Assembly: GCA_044370695.1 (NCBI GenBank)
Contig: JBILVB010000211.1
Span: 1 to 5,905, forward strand
From: JBEIFW01 sp044370695
Lineage (GTDB): Bacteria > Actinomycetota > Acidimicrobiia > Acidimicrobiales > Ilumatobacteraceae
Direction: 5' to 3'
Length of the DNA: 5,905 nt
Position numbers and translations under genes: made by a program. Of this stretch, positions 1 to 5,641 are shown piece by piece (within the stretch, counting starts at the first letter, position 1; every line of letters starts with the position of its first letter). The notes under the pieces are model-generated. The model was given only the letters and a program-made list of their open reading frames with translations. It did no database searches and was not told the origin of the DNA.

Positions 1-1372
1 TGAGCCGCTCGGCGACGGTGGCGAGCACGAGGTCGCCGGCCACGTGCCCGAAGGTGTCGTTGACCTCCTTGAACCGGGTCAGGTCGATGATCACCAGCGC
101 GAACGGCCGACCCGCCTGGAACCGGGAGCGGAGTTCGGCCGTGAAACCGCGCCGGTTGGCGAGCCCGGTGAGGGCGTCGGTGTGGGCGAGCCGTTCCCGC
201 TCGGTCGACTCGGAGCGCAGGCGCTCGATGAGGCGGGCGTTCTCGAGGGCGACGGCGGCCTGGTTCGCAATGGCGCCGAGGACGGTGGCGTCGGTCCGTC
301 CGAAGTGGTCGAAATCGCTCTGGTGGTGCTCGATTGCCAACGCCCCGATCGTGCGGGTGCCGAGGCGCAATGGCACGACGACGTGGTCCGGGGTGACGAC
401 GGCCTCGCTCGTTCCGGCCGCCACGTCGTCCAGCGCCGTCGGTGCCTCGGCCGAACTGCGTTGGCCCAAGGTCCAGGTCCGGGAGCCCCCGTCATCGTCG
501 AGCAGAACGATGCTGCTGTCCGTCGCGCGGACGATCTCGGCGGCGCCGGCCATCGCTGCTTCGACCCCGGATTCGAGCGAGCCGGACTCGGCGAGCCGGG
601 ATCCGAACCCTTGGAGCTGTTCGAGAGTCTTGCGCCGTTCGGCCAAGCGGAGGTAAGAGCGCGACCAGGCGAGCACCACCAGCATCGGCGGGCCGAGCAG
701 CACCAGAGTGGTGGGGTCGTACTCGGCCAGCTCGACGCTGGCCAACGCGAGGCAGCTGACGCTCGCAGCGCTCGCCAGGGAGATCGCCAGCATGCGACCC
801 AGCGCAGGACCGGTGCCGGCGCGCCCGAACTGCGCCCGGACGGCGACCCAGATCGCCACCATGTCGAGCGTCATCATGGCCATGGTGGCCAGGAGCGCGC
901 TCAGCCACCACCGCCCGCTACCCGGCGCGGCGCCGCCAGCGGCGACGGCGAACAGCGTCAGTCCGGTCATGGTGTCTGCAAAGGAGAGCGCCAGGTTGAA
1001 CAGCGCCTTCGACAGTGGCCGACGCCTCGGTTCGAGAGCGATGGCCCCGACCGCTGCGAGCAGGCGGGCGCCGGCGACTGCTGCGGGAGGCATCGACGCG
1101 AGCGCAACGATGAACGGCCACTCCGACATGGTCAGCGTCACCGTGTCCGTCCGGGACTCGATGTGCACCTCGAGTCGGTCGACGACGACGAACGCCGCCG
1201 TGAACACGGCAATGCCGAGCGCACCGTCGATGGAGAATGGGCGGTTGACTGCTTCGGCCGTGTCCGTGTGGACCACCGCCCACCAAAGCACGCTGCCAGC
1301 GGCTAGGAGCCCACCGATCCACGCAGCAAGGAGCGGGTGTGGCCACCCCGACTGCAGGCGTGAGCCGGACAC
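1..1372 (-). CDS. Membrane-bound GAF-GGDEF protein (probable diguanylate cyclase), C-terminus cut off by the left edge
   Basis: Frame open from GTG at 1372 to the left edge: 457 codons visible, no stop. Residues 1-240 are hydrophobic, with about seven or eight membrane segments (near 13-34, 49-66, 84-112, 122-144, 155-178, 190-212, 219-237). A GAF domain spans about 268-380, ending in ALENARLIERL. The GGDEF domain begins near 395 with LAHTDALTGLANRRGF. Residues matching the PleD metal and guanine sites are present: D430, N438 and D447 in IIDLTRFKEVNDTFGH..GD. The second Asp of the usual DxD is Thr432. The GG[DE]EF signature itself lies beyond the edge, so cyclase activity cannot be judged, nor whether an EAL domain follows as in the paralogue at 3128-5629. 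An in-frame TAG at 1382-1384 makes GTG 1372 the first possible start; a weak AGG lies 8 nt upstream. The gene follows the S8 protease by 35 nt, probably in one operon. Expected role: making, or with an EAL domain turning over, cyclic di-GMP at the inner face of the membrane, with the GAF domain and membrane bundle as sensors. Confidence 0.9.
   Translation of the reverse strand, partial: MSGSRLQSGWPHPLLAAWIGGLLAAGSVLWWAVVHTDTAEAVNRPFSIDGALGIAVFTAAFVVVDRLEVHIESRTDTVTLTMSEWPFIVALASMPPAAVAGARLLAAVGAIALEPRRRPLSKALFNLALSFADTMTGLTLFAVAAGGAAPGSGRWWLSALLATMAMMTLDMVAIWVAVRAQFGRAGTGPALGRMLAISLASAASVSCLALASVELAEYDPTTLVLLGPPMLVVLAWSRSYLRLAERRKTLEQLQGFGSRLAESGSLESGVEAAMAGAAEIVRATDSSIVLLDDDGGSRTWTLGQRSSAEAPTALDDVAAGTSEAVVTPDHVVVPLRLGTRTIGALAIEHHQSDFDHFGRTDATVLGAIANQAAVALENARLIERLRSESTERERLAHTDALTGLANRRGFTAELRSRFQAGRPFALVIIDLTRFKEVNDTFGHVAGDLVLATVAERL
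151..281 (-). repeat. DNA-level direct repeat with 4375-4505 (GAF/GGDEF junction of the paralogues)
   Basis: This segment and 4375-4505 align without gaps at a constant offset of 4224 nt and are visibly similar at nucleotide level, encoding the GAF end, linker helix and LAH.DALTGLANRRGF. Further left the offset becomes 4212, because the right-hand paralogue has four extra residues in a loop. It marks a duplication of roughly one module length and is a possible site for recombination. Confidence 0.7.
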
Positions 1373-1379
1373 GTTCGTA

Positions 1380-1396
1380 GCCTAGGCCCCTGCCTA
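1380..1396 (-). other. Small inverted repeat in the protease-cyclase gap
   Basis: The 35-nt gap 1373-1407 contains GCCTA at 1392-1396 and TAGGC at 1383-1387 on the plus strand. On the transcript this is a 5-bp stem with a 4-nt loop. The octamer GCCTAGGC at 1380-1387 is itself a perfect palindrome. There is no T-run after it, so it does not look like an intrinsic terminator. The AGGGG and AGG that could serve as Shine-Dalgarno for GTG 1372 lie in this element, so it might modulate initiation of the downstream gene. Such short stems arise by chance in GC-rich DNA. Confidence 0.25.
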
Positions 1397-1407
1397 TGAC
1401 TGAGACG

Positions 1408-3030
1408 TCAGGACCAGGCGAACGCGGACCACTTCCCGCCCGACCACTTCCCACCGGACCAGGAATCGGCAGACCACTTGCCGCCGGACCACTTGCCGCC
1501 GGACCACTTGCCGCCGGACCACTTGCCGCCGGACCACTTGCCGCCGGACCACTTGCCGCCGGACCACTTGCCGCCCGACCATTTCCCGCCGTCCCACTGG
1601 GGAAGTGACTCCCCGGGGGCGAGTGTCCAAGCCGAACCGAACCAGGTGGACGACCAGGTGGCGACCGGCACGCCGGCCGTGGTCGGGGTCCCGGTGTACT
1701 GCCCGCCGAGCCATCGCCCGCCGTCCCAGGAGGTGCCGGCCGTGGCTTGCGCAGCCCAGCCGGTCACCGAGCGGCCCTGCACGTCGATCTCGCCCTGCAG
1801 AGCGACGTCGTCGACGACCAGGGTGCCGTCCACCCGTAGGGCCTCGAACGGGGCCGTGCCCGTCGTGGCGTCGATGCTGGCGGTGACGTTCCGGGGTGCG
1901 GCCTTTCGGAGCCGATCGGCGTGGACGACGGGGACGCTCTCGAGCACCTGACCGCGCCGGGCCGCCCAGGTGGACGACACGAGCATGTCCTTGACCTGCG
2001 CCGGCGTCGCCGACGGGTACCGGTCGACGAGTTGAGCCGCGAGCCCGGCGACGATGGCGGCGGACTGCGACGTGCCGCTGCCCCGCACGAGCCGGTCGCC
2101 CGACGTCGTCGTCGCCGCATCGACTGCGCTGCCCGGCACGCGCAGGCCGGGCACGTCCACCCCGGGCACGAACACGTCGGGCACTCTCGCAGCGGTGCCG
2201 CGGTCGGAGAACGCTGCCACCGTCCAGTTGCGTACGTCGGCGCTGCCGGTGGGGTCGGCGGCGCCAACGGCGATCACGTCGGGGTTCCGGGCGGGATAGG
2301 CGAGGTCGATGGCGGTGGTGCCGTCGTTCCCGGCCGCGGCCACGACCACGATCCCGGCGGCGAGCGCCCGGGCCACGGCGTGGCTGAGCGGGTCCGTGGC
2401 TGCCGGTGAGGTGCTCGTGGTGCCGTAGGGGAGGGCGAGCACGCGGATGTTCAGGCCCAAGTGCGTGCGGTACTGGACGGCCCAGTCGATCGCCGCGACC
2501 ACCTGGGTCACGTCGACGGCGCCGTCGGCCGAACCGACCTTGAGGTTCACCACGCGGGCGCCGGGCGCCATCCCGGCGAACCCACCGGCCCGGGGCAGGC
2601 CGTCGCCGGTGGTGGTGTTGCCGTTGTTGCCCCGGCAGGTCGCCGGCGCCCCGACGCCGGGGTCGCGGCCGTTGATCAACGAGGCGAGGTGGGTGCCGTG
2701 ACCGAACAGGTCGAGCCCGGCGGGGATTCCTACCTGGGCGTCGAAGGAGAGGTCGGGCCCGGCGTAGCGCAGCCCGGTGCCGGCGACGGGGCTGATGCCC
2801 GTATCGATCAGGGCGACATCGATGCCGCTGCCGTCGAAGCCGCAGGCCCACAGGTCCCGGCTGCCGGCATAGGCCGCAATGGTGTCGAGCGCGGCGATGG
2901 CGGCAGCGTCGTCGGCGGGCGCTGCCGATGCGGGGAGAACGGCGCTGGTCGCAGCGCTGGCAACGGCTCCGAAGGCGATGATCCCGGCCGCCCGCCGCCA
3001 AGTCGCCACGCTACGTGTTTTCTTGACCAC
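1408..3030 (-). CDS. Secreted S8 (subtilisin-like) serine protease with Trp-rich pentapeptide-repeat tail
   Basis: 540 residues. A Sec-type signal peptide has a basic start (MVKKTR...WRR), a hydrophobic stretch at about 14-32 and a likely cleavage after ASA at 34-36. The catalytic domain spans about 55-375. Its triad is Asp76 in ALIDTGI, His111 in GHGTH, and Ser321 in GSGTSQSAAIVAG; the oxyanion Asn is N235 in AAAGNDG. The usual Pro of GTSxAxP is Ala, a common variant. The only cysteines, C63 and C132, could form a disulfide. A spacer (about 376-475) contains an outlying repeat-like SWDGGRW (434-440) and a segment VPVATWSSTWFGSAW. Residues 479-539 carry 13 Trp exactly five apart, with 10 Lys, mostly as GGKWS. 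No sortase signal or C-terminal membrane anchor is seen, so the tail may attach the enzyme to wall, polysaccharide or another protein; this is inference. Start: GTG 3030 gives a good signal peptide but lacks a convincing Shine-Dalgarno; GTG 3009 is an alternative. It lies 97 nt after the GGDEF-EAL gene and 35 nt before a second GGDEF gene. Confidence 0.95.
   Translation of the reverse strand: MVKKTRSVATWRRAAGIIAFGAVASAATSAVLPASAAPADDAAAIAALDTIAAYAGSRDLWACGFDGSGIDVALIDTGISPVAGTGLRYAGPDLSFDAQVGIPAGLDLFGHGTHLASLINGRDPGVGAPATCRGNNGNTTTGDGLPRAGGFAGMAPGARVVNLKVGSADGAVDVTQVVAAIDWAVQYRTHLGLNIRVLALPYGTTSTSPAATDPLSHAVARALAAGIVVVAAAGNDGTTAIDLAYPARNPDVIAVGAADPTGSADVRNWTVAAFSDRGTAARVPDVFVPGVDVPGLRVPGSAVDAATTTSGDRLVRGSGTSQSAAIVAGLAAQLVDRYPSATPAQVKDMLVSSTWAARRGQVLESVPVVHADRLRKAAPRNVTASIDATTGTAPFEALRVDGTLVVDDVALQGEIDVQGRSVTGWAAQATAGTSWDGGRWLGGQYTGTPTTAGVPVATWSSTWFGSAWTLAPGESLPQWDGGKWSGGKWSGGKWSGGKWSGGKWSGGKWSGGKWSGGKWSADSWSGGKWSGGKWSAFAWS
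1411..1590 (-). repeat. 15-nt coding tandem repeat, 12 units (GGKWS tail of the protease)
   Basis: Twelve in-phase 15-nt units encode residues 481-540. Six units at 1486-1575 are identical (plus strand GGACCACTTGCCGCC). The unit at 1471-1485 differs by one base (AGACC...). The unit at 1576-1590 differs at several mainly synonymous positions. Toward the C-terminus come a divergent ADSWS unit (1456-1470), two GGKWS units using GGG for the second Gly (1426-1455) and a final AFAWS (1411-1425). The identical core with diverged flanks is the usual mark of recent unit duplication by slippage or unequal exchange. Trp and Ser are kept in every unit, including the divergent ones, which suggests selection on the Trp spacing. 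Confidence 0.95.
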
Positions 3031-3046
3031 TTCTTGACGGTAACAC
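3011..3046 (-). other. Possible 11-codon leader ORF overlapping the protease start
   Basis: GTG at 3046 opens a frame VLPSRSGQENT ending in TAG at 3011-3013, out of frame with the protease and overlapping its first codons. A GGGGAG (3055-3060, minus strand) sits 8 nt before this GTG, a better Shine-Dalgarno arrangement than anything before the protease GTG 3030. It includes TTA and AGA codons, both rare in GC-rich actinobacteria. It could couple or attenuate protease translation. It could equally be chance in an AT-richer untranslated region. Confidence 0.2.
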
Positions 3047-3127
3047 CAATCAGACTCCCCGGAAAGAGTCCATAGTCCGATCGGTTCATTTGCCGGAGCT
3101 GCTCGGTCCCGGGGCGGTGTGGGCCGT
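3031..3127 (-). promoter_or_regulatory. Intergenic region upstream of the protease, with inverted repeat; probable internal promoter or leader
   Basis: The part nearest the protease (about 3031-3095) is visibly less GC-rich than the flanking genes, as expected for a promoter or leader. On the minus strand it has GACTC (3066-3070) and GAGTC (3053-3057) separated by 8 nt; in RNA two G-U pairs could lengthen this to a 7-bp stem. The hairpin lies 22 nt before GTG 3030 and includes most of the GGGGAG at 3055-3060. I see no convincing -35/-10 pair on either strand and no T-run for a terminator, so whether the protease has its own promoter or is read through from the upstream gene is open. Confidence 0.35.
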
Positions 3128-5629
3128 TCAGCGCTGGTAGTCGCCGAGGAAGGCTTCGAACTGGGTGGCCGGCATCGGGCGACCGAGGAGGTAGCCCTGG
3201 GCCTGGTGGCAGCCGAGCGACTCCAGGATGTCCCAGGTGCCCTGGCTCTCCACGCCCTCGGCCACGGTGGAGATCGACAGATTGGTCGCCAGGCCGATCA
3301 CCGTGCGGGCGATCACGAGATCGCTGTGGTTGGTCTCGAGATCGGACACGAAGCACTTGTCGATCTTCAGCTCGCGCACGGGGATCCGCTTCAGGTAGGC
3401 GAGCGAGGAGTAGCCGGTGCCGAAGTCGTCGATCGAGAGCCGGACCCCGAGCTGGTCGAGCCGGGCGAGCACCTGGGTGGTTCGCTGCGGGTCGCGCATG
3501 ATGTCGGTCTCGGTGACCTCGAGTGTGATGCGGGCCGGATCGACGGCGTGCTGCTCCAGCAGCGCCCCCACCCGCTGCGGGAGGGAGTCGTCGGCGAGGT
3601 TGGCGACGGAGACGTTCAACGACAGGCCGAGGTCGAGCCCGTCGCGGACCCACCGACCGGCCTGGCCGATGCCGCGGCGCAGGACGGTGTCGGTGAGCCG
3701 GTTGATCAGACCGGTCTGCTCGGCCAGGGTCACGAACTCGTCGGGGGGCACGTAGCCGAGCTCGGGGTGGTTCCAGCGCAACAACGCTTCGGCACCCGTG
3801 AGCCTGCCGGTCTCGAGGTTCGCCTTGGGTTGGTAGAACAGATCGAGGTCCTCGTCGGCCTCGAGTGCGTGGCGCAGGTCGATCGCGAGCCGGTGCCGCC
3901 GATTGGTGGCGCGTTCCTTGGCGGCGTCGAACACCTGGATCGGGCGCGACAGGTCTTCCTTGGCGGCGTAGAGCGCGACGTCCGCGTGATGCATCAGGGA
4001 GCGATCGTCGCTGCCGTGGTCGGGTGCACAGGCGATGCCGATCGAGGCCGACACCATGACCGAGACGCCGTCGTGCTGCACCGGTCGCTCGATGGCTTCT
4101 CGGGCCCGGCGGGAGAAGTCGAACGCGTCGGTGCTGCCCGCGCCGTCGAGGAGCACGGCGTACTCGTCCCCGCCGAGGCGAGCGGCCACGTCGGTCGCCC
4201 GGGTCAGGCTCCGCAGCCGGTCGGCGACCGCGCTGATCACACGATCTCCGGCGGCATGGCCGAACGTGTCGTTGACGTCCTTGAAGCGGGACAGGTCGAT
4301 CATGACCAGCGCGAACCGGCGCCCGGTTGCGGCGTGGCGCTCCGTGGCGGCGCGCAGCGCGGCGGTGAATCCACGCCGGTTGGCGAGGCCCGTGAGGGCG
4401 TCTTGATGGGCGAGGCGTTCCCGCTCGTGCGACTCGTCGCGCAGGCGGTCGATGAGCCTGGCGTTCTCGATGGCGACCGCCGCGTGGTTGGCGATGGCGC
4501 CCAGCACGGTGGCGTCGTCGTGGTCGAACTCACCGTCGGCGCCGAGCCGTTGCCGGACGCGCAGCACGCCGAGCTGGCGCTCCCCGAGCACCAGCGGCAC
4601 GCTGACGTGGTCCGGCGTCGTCAGCGTCGCTTCTGCGGACGCAGCGGTCCCGACGCTCTCCACCGCCGGCTCATCCACCTCGACGATCGTGCCGGCCTCG
4701 CCGTCGTAACGCAGCAGGCGCGTAGAACCGTCCGAGTCCAGCAGCACGAGTTCGGCGCTCGCCGCGCGCGTGATGTCGGCGGCGTCGCGCAGGGCGGCCT
4801 CGACGCTCGCGTCCACGCTCGTCGAGGCCGCGACGCGAGAGCTGTAGGTGTGCAGACGCCCGAGCACCTGTTGGCGTTGGGCCAACCGCAGGTACGAGCG
4901 GGAGGAGTAGAGCAGGAGCGCGACCGGGGGGGCGAGCAGCAGGGCGGCGGCCGGATCGCTGACGAGCAGCGACGCGATCACGAGCCCGAGGCAGACCACG
5001 CCGAGTACCCCACCGATTTCGACCGGAAGGATTCGAGCGGAAGCGGAGAACCCGACGGTGCCGCCGTGGATGCGGATGACCGACGCAACGGCGAGCCACG
5101 AGAGCACACCGACGATCGCCACTGCGATGAGCACCGCCACCCAGCCCCGGTAGGACGTCACCGGGTTGCCGCCCGCCACGAGACCGGCGATGGCGGTACC
5201 CGCTGTCGCCTCGGCGGAATAGAGCATGACGTTGAAGGCGATCTTGCGGGGGTCGCGTTGGTCGCGGCGAAGCTCGTCGAAGCCGCCACCGAGGATGCGG
5301 CTCACGACGACCACCGCCGGTCCGGCGACCACGAGGGCGACGGCGAAGACCAACTCCGACAGGTCGATGGCGATCGAGTGTTTGTCCGTCTCGATGTCGA
5401 TCGAGTGTCGACCGATGACGACGTAGGCGGCGGTGAGGGCGACCAGTGCGATCGGCCAGCTCAGGTCGATGACGGTCGGCATGGGCTCGGTCAGTACGAG
5501 GACCCCGATGGCCGTCGTGGCGAGCAGGCCGAGTTGGGCGAGCAGCGCGGAGAAAGCGCGACCGGACGACGTCGACGGCTGGGCCGCCGACGTCGTGTTC
5601 CCGGGCGCATCCGCGCTGGGTTCGGTCAC
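3128..5629 (-). CDS. Membrane-bound GAF-GGDEF-EAL protein (probable bifunctional diguanylate cyclase/phosphodiesterase)
   Basis: 833 residues from GTG 5629 to TGA at 3128-3130. About seven membrane segments (near 27-47, 56-73, 91-112, 131-151, 163-184, 203-223, 227-242) are followed by a GAF domain (about 272-390) and a short signalling helix. The GGDEF domain (about 405-570) keeps D445, N453, D462, the signature GGDEY at 486-490, and an RxxD inhibitory site (R477, D480) five residues before it. The EAL domain (about 590-828) keeps the family's catalytic set: E614 (EALLRW), N672, E704, D734/D735 in DDFGTGYSSL, K755 and E791 (AEGVE). Both synthesis and hydrolysis of cyclic di-GMP are therefore plausible; net direction would depend on the membrane and GAF inputs. 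The frame is open upstream to 5890, but that stretch is an out-of-frame reading of the preceding gene's repeats and gives an Ala/Cys-rich sequence. GTG 5629 is preferred because GAGGTG stands 6 nt before it. Probably translationally coupled to the upstream gene. Confidence 0.95.
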   Translation of the reverse strand: MTEPSADAPGNTTSAAQPSTSSGRAFSALLAQLGLLATTAIGVLVLTEPMPTVIDLSWPIALVALTAAYVVIGRHSIDIETDKHSIAIDLSELVFAVALVVAGPAVVVVSRILGGGFDELRRDQRDPRKIAFNVMLYSAEATAGTAIAGLVAGGNPVTSYRGWVAVLIAVAIVGVLSWLAVASVIRIHGGTVGFSASARILPVEIGGVLGVVCLGLVIASLLVSDPAAALLLAPPVALLLYSSRSYLRLAQRQQVLGRLHTYSSRVAASTSVDASVEAALRDAADITRAASAELVLLDSDGSTRLLRYDGEAGTIVEVDEPAVESVGTAASAEATLTTPDHVSVPLVLGERQLGVLRVRQRLGADGEFDHDDATVLGAIANHAAVAIENARLIDRLRDESHERERLAHQDALTGLANRRGFTAALRAATERHAATGRRFALVMIDLSRFKDVNDTFGHAAGDRVISAVADRLRSLTRATDVAARLGGDEYAVLLDGAGSTDAFDFSRRAREAIERPVQHDGVSVMVSASIGIACAPDHGSDDRSLMHHADVALYAAKEDLSRPIQVFDAAKERATNRRHRLAIDLRHALEADEDLDLFYQPKANLETGRLTGAEALLRWNHPELGYVPPDEFVTLAEQTGLINRLTDTVLRRGIGQAGRWVRDGLDLGLSLNVSVANLADDSLPQRVGALLEQHAVDPARITLEVTETDIMRDPQRTTQVLARLDQLGVRLSIDDFGTGYSSLAYLKRIPVRELKIDKCFVSDLETNHSDLVIARTVIGLATNLSISTVAEGVESQGTWDILESLGCHQAQGYLLGRPMPATQFEAFLGDYQR

Positions 5630-5635
5630 CGGTCG

Positions 5636-5641
5636 CACCTC
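5636..5641 (-). promoter_or_regulatory. Ribosome binding site that decides the start of the GGDEF-EAL gene
   Basis: GAGGTG on the minus strand, with 6 nt to GTG 5629. Its first two bases are the GA of the upstream gene's TGA stop (5640-5642). A ribosome finishing the protease-like protein would stop on this site, an arrangement typical of translational coupling. It fixes the start about 87 codons downstream of the longest open frame. Confidence 0.75.

Noticed and set aside
44..1306. Plus-strand open frame of 420 codons
   Set aside because: Antisense to the left GAF-GGDEF gene, whose minus-strand frame shows clear GAF and GGDEF motifs. The plus product is Gly/Arg/Glu-rich with no recognisable fold.
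1411..1590. 15-nt direct repeats as iterons or an origin of replication
   Set aside because: The units are in frame and encode GGKWS in a protease tail. No AT-rich stretch or replication gene is nearby.
1394..3001. Minus-strand open frame of 535 codons overlapping the protease
   Set aside because: A shifted reading of the protease gene giving an Arg-rich sequence. The 1408-3030 frame has the catalytic triad, oxyanion Asn and signal peptide.
3034..3076. Plus-strand TTGACG (3034-3039) as the -35 of a divergent promoter
   Set aside because: No -10-like hexamer lies 16-19 nt downstream, and no plus-strand gene follows.
3060..3100. CCGAT in the protease leader as a FliA/WhiG-type -10 element
   Set aside because: No matching -35 (TAAA-like or TCAAG-like) at the right spacing upstream, and a five-base match is not informative.
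2808..3653. Minus-strand 281-codon frame bridging the GGDEF-EAL and protease genes
   Set aside because: It runs out of frame through the EAL domain and the protease signal peptide, with Pro/Arg-rich composition and no motif.
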